Positions 15,115 through 24,507 of a stretch of DNA of 64,000 nucleotides are shown here, piece by piece. The notes under the pieces were generated by a model. It was not told the DNA's origin, searched no databases, and saw only the letters and a program-made list of their open reading frames with translations. The position numbers were made by a program, and so were the translations under genes. The DNA is from Pseudomonas arsenicoxydans (GTDB lineage Bacteria > Pseudomonadota > Gammaproteobacteria > Pseudomonadales > Pseudomonadaceae). Numbering within the stretch: the stretch's first letter is position 1; every line of letters starts with the position of its first letter. The stretch lies in NCBI RefSeq assembly GCF_900103875.1, contig NZ_LT629705.1:5961001-6025000 (forward strand), read 5' to 3'.

Positions 15115-15192
15115 GTTTCTAGGTTGCATCAAACCTGTTCACAAGTAAACTACCAAGTGTAATTCTCCATTGCCTCCTGCCGAAGCGTACTT

Positions 15193-15801
15193 ATGACAGC
15201 TCCACAGCGACTCACCGACCGTAAACGCGAAGCCATCATTCAGGCGGCCATTGCCGAATTCCGTGCCAACGGTTTCGACATCACCAGCATGGACAAGATC
15301 GCGGCCACCGCCGGCGTGTCGAAGCGCACGGTGTACAACCACTTTCCGAGCAAGGAAGAGTTGTTCGCCGAAATCCTCAATCAATTGTGGGCGCGGGTGA
15401 CGGCCGAGCAGGAAACCTCCTACCACCACGATCAGCCACTGCGCGAGCAAATGCGCCTGATGTTGAAGGCAAAGTTGCAGATGCTGGGCGATGACAATTT
15501 TCTCGACCTGGCGCGGGTTGCCATTGCTGCCACCATCCATTCCCCCGAGCGCGCACAGAACATGGTCGAGCGAATGGGCGAGCGTGAAGAAGGGCTGACG
15601 GTGTGGATTCGCGCCGCTCAGGCCGACGGTCGCCTGAAACAGGTCGACCCACAATTTGCAGCGCAACAGATCCAGGGAATGCTCAAGTCCTTTGCGTTCT
15701 GGCCGCAGATTTCCATGGGATTACCGGCGCTGCCGGAGGAGATGCAGAACACCGTGGTGGAGTCGGCGCTGGACATGTTCCTGGCCTGCTACCAGTGCTG
15801 A
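15193..15801 (+). CDS. TetR/AcrR family transcriptional regulator
   Basis: 202 aa. The N-terminal HTH is seen in KREAIIQAAIAEFRANGFD then TSMDKIAATAGVSKRTVYNH (about residues 11-50). The C-terminal ligand-binding part is alpha-helical, of the AcrR-C type with LARVAIAATIHSPERAQNM. It probably represses the divergent metallo-hydrolase and itself through the palindrome at 15099. The ligand is unknown. Confidence 0.92.
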   Translation: MTAPQRLTDRKREAIIQAAIAEFRANGFDITSMDKIAATAGVSKRTVYNHFPSKEELFAEILNQLWARVTAEQETSYHHDQPLREQMRLMLKAKLQMLGDDNFLDLARVAIAATIHSPERAQNMVERMGEREEGLTVWIRAAQADGRLKQVDPQFAAQQIQGMLKSFAFWPQISMGLPALPEEMQNTVVESALDMFLACYQC

Positions 15802-15866
15802 ATCCAGGTGCAATAAATGACACGTTCTGCCGAGTGATCCCCCAACGCTCACTCTGAAAATAAACA

Positions 15867-15882
15867 CTGAAATGTGTTTCAG
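15867..15882. promoter_or_regulatory. Inverted repeat in front of the DUF1003-like gene
   Basis: CTGAAA-TGTG-TTTCAG, a 6-bp perfect dyad with a 4-nt centre. It lies just upstream of a CTATAG (-10-like) hexamer near 15901 and about 60 bp before the start codon. It could be an operator; no regulator is linked to it. Confidence 0.4.
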
Positions 15883-15941
15883 AATGAAACTGGCGTGAGG
15901 GCTATAGTGACGCTAATTTCCAGCATCACGCAGAGAGCATC

Positions 15942-16481
15942 ATGACCACCAAGCCTAAAGAAACCACTGCCGCGGCTCCCGTCGATCACCTGCGTTTTCA
16001 CCGCCCTCACGCGCACCTGGAACCGACGTTCGGCAATGACAAGTTTGCCTTGCGCGCCGAGGCGTTTGCGCGGTTCTTCGGTACCCCGACCTTTCTGGGC
16101 GCCCAGACGTTGATTGTGGCGCTCTGGATATGCCTCAACGTTATTGGTGTGACCCACTTCGACGTCTATCCATTCATCCTGCTCAACCTGGCGTTCAGCC
16201 TGCAAGCAGCGTATGCCGCCCCCCTGATTCTGCTGGCCCAGACCCGCCAGGCAGCGCGCGACAAGGCCCAGTCCGACGCCGACGCGTTGCACCGGGAATC
16301 CCTCGCGGTGGCCAATAGTGAACGCCAGGCGCAAGCGGCGCAGAACACCGCGCAACTGCTGGCGTTGCTCGAGCAGAACACCCGGCTGACGGAAATGACC
16401 AAGAGCCTGACCGAACGCATCGAAAGCCTGACCTCGGAAGTGCATCAACATGTGTTGAACCACGATCAGCCGAAGACTTAA
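15942..16481 (+). CDS. DUF1003-type inner-membrane protein
   Basis: 179 aa. Two closely spaced membrane helices (TFLGAQTLIVALWICLNVIG and FILLNLAFSLQAAYAAPLIL, about residues 47-100) are followed by AQTRQAARDK and a long C-terminal coiled coil rich in Ala/Gln/Glu. That is the arrangement of DUF1003 proteins, whose role is unknown. It ends 7 bp before the convergent LysR stop. Confidence 0.85.
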   Translation: MTTKPKETTAAAPVDHLRFHRPHAHLEPTFGNDKFALRAEAFARFFGTPTFLGAQTLIVALWICLNVIGVTHFDVYPFILLNLAFSLQAAYAAPLILLAQTRQAARDKAQSDADALHRESLAVANSERQAQAAQNTAQLLALLEQNTRLTEMTKSLTERIESLTSEVHQHVLNHDQPKT

Positions 16482-16488
16482 CAACTGG

Positions 16489-17367
16489 TCAAGGCAATCG
16501 AAGCGCCCGCCCCAATTCATCAAACAACGTCACCACCGAGCGCAACGCTCGGCAATCCGGACGGGTCAGCAACCAGAGCGCGGTGTCGTATCCGTGCAAA
16601 GGGCCGGTCAGTGGTTGCAGCTGGTCACCGATCAAAAAGTCCGGTAACGCCGCGACCCCCAGTCCGGCGCGCACCAGTTCGGTCACCGACAGCATGCTGT
16701 TGCAGCGATAACCGGGCGTCACGCCGGGGAACTGCTGACGCCGCCACGCCACGGTGGGATGGTCGGGCAGAAAGTCATCCGGCGCGATCCAGGTCAGCGC
16801 AGCCAGGTCGTGCGCATCGACCGATCTCAGATACGCCGCGCTGGCGCAAACCCGGTAGGAAATATCCGCCAGACGTCGACCGACCAGATGCTCGGGCGGC
16901 GTGCGGGTCAGGCGCAAGGCAATGTCGGCATCGCGCCGGCTGAGGTTGGCGAAGTCGTTGGAAGTACTCAGTTCGAGGGTCAGCGCCGGGTAGGACGGCA
17001 TGAACTGCGCCAGCGCCGGCAACAGCAAACCTTGCAGAACCGAATCGGTGCAGGTCAGGCGCACGGTGCCGCTGATGACTTCACCGCCCTGCTCCACGCC
17101 AATGCGCGCCGCGTCCAGCGCTTGTTCGGCGCGTTCCGCTTGCTCGGCCAGGGATTGCGCCAACGTGGTCGGCAGGTATCCGGCACGGCTTTTTTCGAAC
17201 AGTTGCTGGCCCAACGCGGCTTCCAGTCGGCGAACGGCGCGGAACACCGTCGACACGTCGACCTTCAACAACGCCGAGGCCCGGGCCAGAGAGCCGCCGC
17301 GCACCAAGGCGAGGATCAGCGCCAGGTCTGGGTAGTCGAGCCGATAGTGCGTCGCTGCATTGATCAC
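16489..17367 (-). CDS. LysR family transcriptional regulator
   Basis: 292 aa if GTG 17367 is the start, the usual LysR length with the HTH (LALILALVRGGSLARASALL then VDVSTVFRAVRRLEAALGQQ) near the N terminus; the frame is open to 17430. The substrate-binding domain follows (SGTVRLTCTDSVLQG, RDADIALRLTRTPPEHLVGR). It is divergent from the amidotransferase-like gene, with the shared region carrying a CTATAGT -10-like element near 17404, so it likely regulates that gene pair. Confidence 0.88.
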   Translation of the reverse strand: MINAATHYRLDYPDLALILALVRGGSLARASALLKVDVSTVFRAVRRLEAALGQQLFEKSRAGYLPTTLAQSLAEQAERAEQALDAARIGVEQGGEVISGTVRLTCTDSVLQGLLLPALAQFMPSYPALTLELSTSNDFANLSRRDADIALRLTRTPPEHLVGRRLADISYRVCASAAYLRSVDAHDLAALTWIAPDDFLPDHPTVAWRRQQFPGVTPGYRCNSMLSVTELVRAGLGVAALPDFLIGDQLQPLTGPLHGYDTALWLLTRPDCRALRSVVTLFDELGRALRLP

Positions 17368-17445
17368 TTGGGTTAACGCCAATATTGAATGCGTGAACGC
17401 CAATCTATAGTGGGTACCAGGAATCAACAAGCGCAGAGATCACTC

Positions 17446-18153
17446 ATGGAAACCACCGCAATCCGCATTGCCCTGATCGGTGACTACGACCCACAGGTCA
17501 CCGCCCATCAAGCCATTCCCGTGGCGCTCGGCATGACGGCCGAACAGCTGAATCTGGATGTGCAATTTCAGTGGCTGGCCACCGATCACATCAACGCCGA
17601 CACCCCTTTACAACACTTTGACGGTTTCTGGTGCGTGCCCGGTAGCCCGTATCGCGACATGGATGGCGCTCTGCGAGCGATCCGTTTTGCCCGTGAACAG
17701 CAGCGCCCGTTCCTCGGCACCTGCGGCGGTTTTCAACATGCGGTGCTTGAGTTCGCCCGAAACGTGTTGGGCTGGAAAGACGCCGAACACGGCGAAACCC
17801 ACCCCGACGCAGCGCGCGCGTTGCTCACGCCATTGACCTGCTCACTGGTTGAGGCCGTGGACAGCATTCATCTGGTTGAAGGCTCGTTGATCGCCAAGGC
17901 GTACGAAAACGCTGAGATCAGCGAGGGATATCACTGCCGCTACGGGGTTAATCCGCAGTTCGAGCGTGAGTTATTGACCCAAAAGCTGCGCGCCGTTGGC
18001 CATGATTCAGCCGGTGACTTGCGGGCGGTGGAACTCCACGGTCATCCGTTTTTCGTCGCCACGCTGTTCCAGCCTGAACGCGCGGCGCTCAAGGGCACGC
18101 AACCGCCGCTGGTGCGCGCGTTGATCGAAGCCTGCGCGAGACAGAAATCATGA
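17446..18153 (+). CDS. Class I glutamine amidotransferase-like protein (CTP synthase C-terminal-like)
   Basis: 235 aa from ATG 17446 (METTAIRIAL). It resembles the stand-alone GATase relatives of the CTP synthase C domain: DYDPQVTAHQAIPVAL at the front, GFWCVPGSPYRDMDGALRAI, and the nucleophile turn FLGTCGGFQHAVLEFARN with the catalytic Cys. His and Glu partners are plausible in AVELHGHPFFVATLFQPE, although the usual H-P-E triad is spread out. It has no synthase domain. It overlaps the next gene by ATGA, so the pair is translationally coupled. The function of this family is unproven. Confidence 0.82.
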   Translation: METTAIRIALIGDYDPQVTAHQAIPVALGMTAEQLNLDVQFQWLATDHINADTPLQHFDGFWCVPGSPYRDMDGALRAIRFAREQQRPFLGTCGGFQHAVLEFARNVLGWKDAEHGETHPDAARALLTPLTCSLVEAVDSIHLVEGSLIAKAYENAEISEGYHCRYGVNPQFERELLTQKLRAVGHDSAGDLRAVELHGHPFFVATLFQPERAALKGTQPPLVRALIEACARQKS

Positions 18154-18473
18154 TCGCCCCGACACCGGCAACGCCTTATTACGCGGTGATTTTTACCTCA
18201 CTGCGCACCGAGGGTGACCAAGGTTACGCCGAGGCTGCCGAGCGCATGGTGGAACTGGCTCGTCAGCAACCGGGGTTTCTGGGTGTGGAATCGGCTCGGG
18301 GCGAGGATGGCTTGGGGATTACGGTGTCCTACTGGGCCAGTGAAGCGGCGATCCTGGCTTGGAAGCATCATCCCGAGCACAGCGAGATTCGCGAGCGTGG
18401 GCGCTCGACGTGGTACTCGGCGTGTCATACGCGGGTGTGCAAGGTTGAGCGCGATTATCGCTTTCAGCTTTAA
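18150..18473 (+). CDS. Antibiotic biosynthesis monooxygenase (ABM)-like protein
   Basis: 107 aa, a dimeric alpha-beta barrel type: YYAVIFTSLRTEGDQGYAEA, ELARQQPGFLGVESARG, GITVSYWASEAAILAWKHHP and the C-terminal CKVERDYRF. Members are small heme-degrading or quinone-type monooxygenases, or simply binding proteins. The start overlaps the amidotransferase-like gene by four bases. The two probably act together under the divergent LysR protein. Confidence 0.85.
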   Translation: MIAPTPATPYYAVIFTSLRTEGDQGYAEAAERMVELARQQPGFLGVESARGEDGLGITVSYWASEAAILAWKHHPEHSEIRERGRSTWYSACHTRVCKVERDYRFQL

Positions 18474-18492
18474 AAGTTGCGCTGCCCTTCTG

Positions 18493-18579
18493 GCCGCCAT
18501 CGCTGGCAAGCCAGCTCCCACATTGGTTTTGTGAACGACACATAACCCCTGTGGGAGCTGGCTTGCCTGCGATGGCGGC
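18493..18579. repeat. REP pair, GTGGGAGC family (inverted)
   Basis: GCCGCCATCGCTGGCAAGCC... at the left is the inverse of ...GGCTTGCCTGCGATGGCGGC at the right, with TGTGGGAGCTGG forming the inner edge of each arm. It is a typical Pseudomonas inverted REP pair in a convergent intergenic gap and may act as a transcription barrier. Confidence 0.85.
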
Positions 18580-18600
18580 CGAACACTCAACACAAAAACA

Positions 18601-18927
18601 TCAGCCCCGCACCAGACTCCGCACCGCCGCAATCTCCGGCACTTCCCGCCGACTAATGTACACCCGCAACGGCTCGGTGATGTTGATCCGGTCATCGATA
18701 TTCTGGTCCAGCAATAACTGGATCAGCTCACGCTTGAGGGTCATGGCCTGCTCCGGTCCCGGTGCCCAGACAAACTCGCTGACAGGAATGATGCCGTCAT
18801 CGGCGACGTCCATCCCGAAGGAATCTTCGCTGAAACGCACAATGTACTGGCCGGTCTTGCGATTGAGGCCGACGAAGCCTTTGAGTTGGTCGGCGGCCTG
18901 ACAGATGAGTTCGGAAGTAATGCGCAT
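18601..18927 (-). CDS. Small conserved-looking protein of unknown function
   Basis: 108 aa, not recognised. It is cytoplasmic with no signal peptide or membrane helix. Pattern: FVGLNRKTGQYIVRFSEDSF, then DVADDGIIPVSEFVWAPG, then a long charged helix (AMTLKRELIQLLLDQNIDD). Codon use fits the core genes and the start (MRITSELICQ) is clean. It lies between a REP pair and the glpQ upstream region. Confidence 0.6.
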   Translation of the reverse strand: MRITSELICQAADQLKGFVGLNRKTGQYIVRFSEDSFGMDVADDGIIPVSEFVWAPGPEQAMTLKRELIQLLLDQNIDDRINITEPLRVYISRREVPEIAAVRSLVRG

Positions 18928-19163
18928 ATAAACCTCACAAAAAGGTCGTTAACGACCGGTGATCGATGGTTTACACGCAAGGCAAGCACTCGGATTTCCC
19001 TCTGCCGGGGAAACTGCCGACGCCAAGGGTACTGCAAAGAACCGCACAAAAGCGCTGGAAAAATCTGCTTTAAACACGTTTATGTCGGTCTGGCGATAGC
19101 GTAAGCGGCGCTCAGTTGTTAAAAGGTACGTCTTTGAAAATTCATCGCGAAAGGATCTCGACC

Positions 19164-20291
19164 ATGCCTGTTACCTTCACTAAAAGCGCCCTGCTGCTGA
19201 GTGTGTTGCTCGGCCTCGGCCAGGCACAGGCCGCCAGCGAGCCAGGCCCGACTGCGCTGGCGACCCGTATGGGCATCCCTCACCCGGCCGTCATTGCCCA
19301 TCGCGGCGCGTCGTTCGATGCACCGGAATCCACCGCCGCGTCCTACAAACTGGCCCGTGACCTGGGTGCCGACTACCTGGAAATGGACCTGCAACGCAGC
19401 AAGGACGGCGTGCTGTTTGCCCTGCACGACAACAACCTGCAACGCACCACTGATGTCGCGAGCAAATTCCCGGAGCGCAAGGACAGCCCGGCCAATGCGT
19501 TCACCATCGCCGAACTGAAAACCCTGGATGCCGGCAGCTGGTTCAACGCCGCCTACCCTGATCGTGCCCGTCCCTCCTACGCCGGCCTGAAGATTCTGAC
19601 CCTCGACGAAATCATCGACATCGCCCAGGGCAATCCGCTGCACAAGCCAGGTCTGTACATCGAGACCAAGGAGCCCAAGCAATTTCCCGGCATCGAGCGT
19701 GACCTCAAGGAAAAACTCCAAGACCGTGGCTGGTTGAGTTCGGCGGGGTCGAAACTGGCCAAAAGCGAGTTGGCCGTCGGCCAGGGCAAAGGCAAGGTCG
19801 TGCTGCAAACCTTTGAGAAGAGCAGCCTGGAACTGCTGCAAAAAGAAATGCCGCAAGTGCCCAAGATCCTGTTGCTGTGGGTCGGCGAAGGCAGTATCGA
19901 GCCAAAATCCAAGGTGACGTTTGCCGAGTCCGGCGACAAGGACAAAGCGACCTACTACGCCAAGCAACAACCGAAGGACAAAGCAGAGTTCCAGCAATGG
20001 ATCGATTACGCCAAGGCCCAGGGCGCAATCGGCACCGGCCCTTCTGCCGCGCTGACCAAGGGTGGCGATCAGAGCTACTCCGACCTGGTGCAACCGTGGA
20101 TGAACCAATACACCCACGATCAGGGTCTGTTGGTGCACGTCTACACCATCGACGATGCCGTTGATTACCAGAAAGTCATGGACGCCGGTGTCGATGGCAT
20201 CTTCACCAACCGCGCCAGTGAACTGCTGAAGTTTTACAAACGTCCGGCGGCGGGGACTGTTGCGCAGTTGTTGCAGAACAACGGGTACTGA
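19164..20291 (+). CDS. glpQ: Periplasmic glycerophosphodiester phosphodiesterase
   Basis: 375 aa from ATG 19164, with AAAGGA eight bases upstream; a longer frame from 19116 would put extra residues before the signal peptide. Signal peptide KSALLLSVLLGLGQAQA. It hydrolyses glycerophosphodiesters to glycerol-3-phosphate and an alcohol. GDPD motifs are AHRGAS (first catalytic His), YLEMDLQRSKDGVLFALHD (metal Glu/Asp and second His), LYIETK and GVDGIFTNRASE near the C terminus. The length fits the periplasmic GlpQ class. Confidence 0.93.
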   Translation: MPVTFTKSALLLSVLLGLGQAQAASEPGPTALATRMGIPHPAVIAHRGASFDAPESTAASYKLARDLGADYLEMDLQRSKDGVLFALHDNNLQRTTDVASKFPERKDSPANAFTIAELKTLDAGSWFNAAYPDRARPSYAGLKILTLDEIIDIAQGNPLHKPGLYIETKEPKQFPGIERDLKEKLQDRGWLSSAGSKLAKSELAVGQGKGKVVLQTFEKSSLELLQKEMPQVPKILLLWVGEGSIEPKSKVTFAESGDKDKATYYAKQQPKDKAEFQQWIDYAKAQGAIGTGPSAALTKGGDQSYSDLVQPWMNQYTHDQGLLVHVYTIDDAVDYQKVMDAGVDGIFTNRASELLKFYKRPAAGTVAQLLQNNGY

Positions 20292-20310
20292 TCCAGAACC
20301 GAGGTGCGCC

Positions 20311-20358
20311 CATCGCGGGCAAGCCACGCTCCCACAGGGTCCATGTGGCCCTGTGGGA
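20311..20358. repeat. Single REP element merged with a hairpin
   Basis: CATCGCGGGCAAGCC-type REP half followed by the hairpin TCCCACAGGG (20330-20339) / CCCTGTGGGA (20349-20358). It lies 19 bp past the glpQ stop and could act as its transcription end, though there is no T run. Confidence 0.7.
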
Positions 20359-20454
20359 ATCGGCTCGGAGGCAATACCGGAGGAATTAAGGGTGAATTAA
20401 GTTGCCTTGGTTAGCCTGATCCCACTTAAACGGATCACCCAAGGAAAGAACTTC

Positions 20455-20760
20455 ATGAAAACCCTGACTGCCCTGTTCACTGCCGCGGCCCTGACATTCA
20501 CCGCTGGCTTGGCCCATGCAGATGTCCGCGTCGACCAGATCCCTGAACTGGTCAAGAACGGCAAGATCAAGCCACTGGAAGACATGAACCAGGCCGCGCT
20601 GAAACTGCACCCGGGTGCGACCATCACCGACACCGATCTGGACAACCACTTCAATGGCTACGAGTACGAAGTGGAACTGAAAACCGCTGACGGCAAAGAA
20701 TTCGACGTGGACTTCGACGCCGCCACCGGCAAAGTCCTGAGCAACAAACAAGACACCTGA
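20455..20760 (+). CDS. Exported PepSY domain protein
   Basis: 101 aa from ATG 20455, which follows AAGGAAAG. Signal peptide MKTLTALFTAAALTFTAGLA with HA at the cleavage site. The mature part is one PepSY unit: LKLHPGATITDTDLDNHFNG then YEYEVELKTADGKEFDVDFD and ATGKVL. Such small periplasmic PepSY proteins are thought to inhibit proteases or bind metals. A strong terminator follows directly, so it is a single-gene unit. Confidence 0.9.
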   Translation: MKTLTALFTAAALTFTAGLAHADVRVDQIPELVKNGKIKPLEDMNQAALKLHPGATITDTDLDNHFNGYEYEVELKTADGKEFDVDFDAATGKVLSNKQDT

Positions 20761-20775
20761 TGCACACAAAACAAA

Positions 20776-20808
20776 GCCGCACGATCTTCGGATCGTGCGG
20801 CTTTTTTT
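20776..20808 (+). terminator. Rho-independent terminator after the PepSY gene
   Basis: GCCGCACGATC (20776-20786), TTCG loop, GATCGTGCGGC (20791-20801), then seven T. A perfect 11-bp stem with a stable UUCG tetraloop. Confidence 0.95.
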
Positions 20809-20895
20809 GCATGTCGGATTCACACAATAAGAGCGCGCCAATGCGGCGCCAGCCCGTTAGAATCCGACCACGGTGTTCACTCAGAGAAGATTGAT

Positions 20896-22074
20896 ATGGG
20901 GCAACCAGCGGCAGCAGACATTGCTACCATCGGTCGGATCAGCGCAGTACCAGCGATTCTTCAGGTGATTCGTGAATTGACGGGGCTACGCTTCGCGGCA
21001 GTGGCGCGGGTCACCGAAGACTCGTGGATCGCGTGTGCCGTACTCGATCAACTGGACTTCGGTCTGCAGGTCGGCGGCGAGCTAGAGGTGGTCACGACCC
21101 TGTGCCATGAAATTCGCCAGTCTCACCTCTCGGTGGTCATCGACAACGCCAGTGAAGATCCGCTCTACCGCGATCACCACACGCCTCGCCTCTATCAATT
21201 CGAAAGCTACATTTCCGTCCCGATCTACCGTACCGACGGTCGCTTTTTCGGCACCATCTGCGCCCTCGACCCTAATCCTGCCCCACTCAAATCCAGCACG
21301 ATCCAGAGCACCATGGAGTCCTTCGCCCGGATGCTCGCGCTGCAGATCGAGGCCGAAGAAAAACTGCAAAAAACCGAAGCAGCCCTGCTACAGGAACGCG
21401 AAACCGCGGCGCTGCGCGAACAGTTCATCGCCGTACTCGGCCATGACCTGCGCAACCCTTTGTTCGCCATCAGCGCTGGTGCCGAAATGCTCCTGCGCAA
21501 ACTCCCCGATCCAGCGAATCAGCAACGCGCTCGACACATCCTCACCAGCGCCCGACGTGCGACCCAGCTGGTCGATGATGTCCTGGATTTCGCCCGCGGC
21601 GCCTTGGGTCAGGGCATCCCGGTGAACATCGAGCGGTGTCCGGATCTGGAAAATGCGCTGCGGCACGTGATTTCTGAAATTCAGAGCATCCACCCCAATC
21701 GCACGCTGCGCGCATCCATTGGCGACCTGAACGGCATTGCATGCGATCGCGAACGGGTCGAACAACTGCTCTCCAATCTGGTGGCGAATGCGGTCGCCCA
21801 CGGTGATCCCCACGGTGAAGTTGACGTCAGCGCGCAGATCCAGGCTGGGCAGTTCGTGCTGAGCGTGAAAAATCAGGGGCAGATTGCCAGCGACGCGCTG
21901 CCGCATCTGTTCCGCCCCTACTCGCGACCGGCCAGTGGAACACCGCAGACCGGCCTCGGGTTGGGGTTGTACATCGCCAGTCAGATTGCAAAGGCCCATG
22001 GTGGGGAACTGGGTGTGGTATCGACCGCGCAACAGGGCACGACCTTTACCTTCAGTCTGCCAATACGGACTTAA
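20896..22074 (+). CDS. GAF domain sensor histidine kinase
   Basis: 392 aa, soluble with no membrane helix. N-terminal GAF domain (about 15-165: LTGLRFAAVARVTEDSWIAC, FESYISVPIYRTDGRFFGTI, CALDPNPAPL). Coiled linker (about 155-175). HisKA with the phospho-acceptor in VLGHDLRNPLFAIS, then the HATPase: N box QLLSNLVANAVAHG, a weak G1 region (SVKNQGQIA), G2 GLGLGLYIASQIAKAHGG. There is no receiver domain and no linked response regulator, so it is an orphan kinase sensing a small molecule or redox state through GAF. Its last four bases overlap the convergent neighbour's stop. Confidence 0.92.
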   Translation: MGQPAAADIATIGRISAVPAILQVIRELTGLRFAAVARVTEDSWIACAVLDQLDFGLQVGGELEVVTTLCHEIRQSHLSVVIDNASEDPLYRDHHTPRLYQFESYISVPIYRTDGRFFGTICALDPNPAPLKSSTIQSTMESFARMLALQIEAEEKLQKTEAALLQERETAALREQFIAVLGHDLRNPLFAISAGAEMLLRKLPDPANQQRARHILTSARRATQLVDDVLDFARGALGQGIPVNIERCPDLENALRHVISEIQSIHPNRTLRASIGDLNGIACDRERVEQLLSNLVANAVAHGDPHGEVDVSAQIQAGQFVLSVKNQGQIASDALPHLFRPYSRPASGTPQTGLGLGLYIASQIAKAHGGELGVVSTAQQGTTFTFSLPIRT

Positions 22075-22508
22075 GCGGTCGTACTGACCAATGAACCCGA
22101 TGTACTGGAATTGGATTCCTGCAAGGCCTGCAATAGCGACGCCGTCGCTGTCTGCAATGAACCCGAAGTGGTCGCTATCTGCGACTGAGCCGCCGCCACG
22201 TCGGCCGCTTTGGCGTCAGCACTTTCCTGCTTGGCCTGGGCGGCTTTGAGTTGCTGCTGTTCCTCCTGCAATTGCTTTTGCAGCTTGGCAATCTGCTTGC
22301 GCAGGGCTTTCACCGAATCGGATTCTTCGCTGCTGCTGGAGCCGCTGCCACTTGACGCGGCCGCGCCACCGGCAGACACCTTGGTGGTATCGGCAGACGT
22401 GGTGCCGGTTGCCGCGGCGGAAGTGTCCTCAGTCTTGTCACTGATCGTGGTTTTGCTGGTGGGCGTGGAGAGGGTTTGATTGATCGAGACGGAGCTGATG
22501 CTGACCAT
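22071..22508 (-). CDS. FlxA-like coiled-coil protein
   Basis: 145 aa. A Ser/Thr/Ala-rich N-terminal half (about 1-62) of low complexity, then a tight coiled coil (VKALRKQIAKLQKQLQEEQQ and QLKAAQAKQESADA), then another Ser/Thr-rich tail. The KQIAKLQKQLQ core is the FlxA-family hallmark. FlxA is a flagellar-regulon protein of unknown role in E. coli. No signal peptide. The neighbouring chemoreceptor gene fits a motility theme but no other flagellar genes are near. Confidence 0.7.
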   Translation of the reverse strand: MVSISSVSINQTLSTPTSKTTISDKTEDTSAAATGTTSADTTKVSAGGAAASSGSGSSSSEESDSVKALRKQIAKLQKQLQEEQQQLKAAQAKQESADAKAADVAAAQSQIATTSGSLQTATASLLQALQESNSSTSGSLVSTTA

Positions 22509-22619
22509 GGGATTGATCCAATAAGGGTTCTTGGTAATCCCGTCATCGACATCCGTTTAGCGGACTTGAGATCGACTGTGTACCGACTCGGTAAGCAAAC
22601 CGGTACACAGCCATTGCCG

Positions 22620-24242
22620 TTAGGCGCTCAGTCGCGATGTCACTTCATTCAACTGCCCCGACAAGCCGTGCAGATTGTGGCTGGCGGCTTCAGTGCGCCG
22701 CACGCTGTCCAGGTTGGTGCTGGCGATGCTGGTGATTTCGGTGAGGTTGCGTGAGATGTCTTCGGCCACCGAGGTTTGCTCTTCGGCGGCGGTGGCGATC
22801 TGGCGGTTCATGTCGCGAATGGCTTCCACGGCATGGGTGATTCGCTCCAGCATGGCGCCGGCCTGGGTCACTTGCTCGACGCTTTCTTCACTGCGTGACT
22901 GCCCGCTTTCAATGGCCTGGGCCGCATCGACTGCGCCGGTTTGTACGGTCTGAATGATCTGATTGATCTCGATGATCGATGCCGCCGTGCGCTGGGCCAG
23001 GCTGCGCACTTCATCGGCGACCACCGCAAAACCACGCCCGGCTTCACCGGCACGTGCCGCTTCGATCGCCGCGTTGAGCGCCAGCAGGTTGGTTTGCTCG
23101 GCGATGCCACGAATCACTTCCAGCACCTTGCCGATCCGCCCGCTGTCGGTTTCCAGTTGGCGAATGACCGTGGCGGTATTGGCGATTTCGCCACGCATCC
23201 GGGTGATGGTGTGAATGGTGCCCTGCATGACTTTTCCGCCTTGCTGGGCGGACTGGTCGGCATCGTCGGCAGCACGTGCCGCATCGGCGGCATGACGGGC
23301 GACTTCCTGGGCGGTGGCGGACATTTCGTTCATCGCCGTGGCTACCTGATCGGTACGGTTGAACTGATCGTTGGTGCCGCTCGCCATGAGGCTGGCGATG
23401 GCGTTCAGTTCACCGCTGGCGCTGTCCAGATCCTTGGTGCTGCGCTGCAAGCGGCTGAAGGTTTCGGCGAGGAAATCGCGCAGGGTGTTGGCGGCTGTCG
23501 CCAACTTGCCCAGCTCATCCTGACGGGTGCTGGCCACGCGATCGGCAAATTTGCCCTGGCTGAGTTGCGCGACGTATTCGATCAGCTTGCGAATCGGTTC
23601 AACCAGGTTGCGGTTGACCAGCCACAGGCTCAACAGGCCAATCAGCAAACCCGAGGCGAGCATCACGATGATTCCCAGCAACACCGTGCGATCGGCGCCG
23701 GCACTGATCAGCTTCGATTGCTCGGCACCCTGCTTGCGCAATTCACTGACCAGTTCGCTCATCTGATCGCTGGTTGCGCGGTCGACACCTTTGACCGCCG
23801 TATCGCCAGCGACTGGGTCGGCACCCGCCGCCACGTAGGCATCACGGCCCTTCTGGTAGGCGGCGCCCAACGAACGGTGTTCGTCACGCAGGCGTTCGAT
23901 ACGAGTCTTGAGTTGCGAGTCGATGCCCTTCTGCCCGGCCAGTTCGCCAAGGATGCCCTGCACATCACGTTGGCGGTCTTCGAATTGCTTCCAGTATTTG
24001 TCCAGATCCGCCGGTTGCTTGCCGCGCAGCAGGACGTTTTTCCATTCCTGGACCTGCACCTTGAATTGCAGGTTGGCCTCATCGATCAATTGCGAGGTAT
24101 GCAGCGGCCCTTCAATCAGATTCGCGTAGCTCTGAACACCGTTGGACAGGAAATGGAAGCAGGCCAAAGCGATCAACAACATCGCCAACAGACTACCGCT
24201 CAACAGGGCGAGAATTTGTGCTCTCAGGGATTTTTGCAGCAT
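22620..24242 (-). CDS. Methyl-accepting chemotaxis protein with periplasmic helical sensor
   Basis: 540 aa from ATG 24242 ([10 protein letters not shown]); the frame is open further upstream. TM1 is at about 10-31 ([20 protein letters not shown]). A periplasmic region of about 155 residues is rich in helices, of the four-helix-bundle type. TM2 is [20 protein letters not shown], then HAMP ([20 protein letters not shown]). The cytoplasmic signalling rod has its highly conserved tip [20 protein letters not shown] then [16 protein letters not shown]. It transmits ligand binding to CheA/CheW. The ligand is unknown. Confidence 0.94.
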   Translation of the reverse strand: MLQKSLRAQILALLSGSLLAMLLIALACFHFLSNGVQSYANLIEGPLHTSQLIDEANLQFKVQVQEWKNVLLRGKQPADLDKYWKQFEDRQRDVQGILGELAGQKGIDSQLKTRIERLRDEHRSLGAAYQKGRDAYVAAGADPVAGDTAVKGVDRATSDQMSELVSELRKQGAEQSKLISAGADRTVLLGIIVMLASGLLIGLLSLWLVNRNLVEPIRKLIEYVAQLSQGKFADRVASTRQDELGKLATAANTLRDFLAETFSRLQRSTKDLDSASGELNAIASLMASGTNDQFNRTDQVATAMNEMSATAQEVARHAADAARAADDADQSAQQGGKVMQGTIHTITRMRGEIANTATVIRQLETDSGRIGKVLEVIRGIAEQTNLLALNAAIEAARAGEAGRGFAVVADEVRSLAQRTAASIIEINQIIQTVQTGAVDAAQAIESGQSRSEESVEQVTQAGAMLERITHAVEAIRDMNRQIATAAEEQTSVAEDISRNLTEITSIASTNLDSVRRTEAASHNLHGLSGQLNEVTSRLSA

Positions 24243-24507
24243 CGAGTGATACTCATGACAGGGGTGGAACACGCTGAAACAAAGCGTGAAAGGTCTTCGG
24301 ACATCCCTGTCTGCAACGTTGGCTCGTGGCCATGGATGCTTACGTTGTGATCGGCGTACCAGAGCGGTTCTTGAGGCAATTCCGACCACCGGTTACGCAA
24401 TCGTTTGCCGCTATTTTTGTGTCACAAAAATGTCATCGAGCCTTGCGATGATGCGGCCCAAGTGAACCTGTAAAACCCGCGGCAGGCGCCTCCCCTTGCG
24501 AGCCCTC

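Noticed and set aside
22941..24350. 469-codon open frame antisense to the chemoreceptor
   Set aside because: A shadow of a GC-rich gene with biased third positions; the minus strand carries a complete MCP with all signature motifs.
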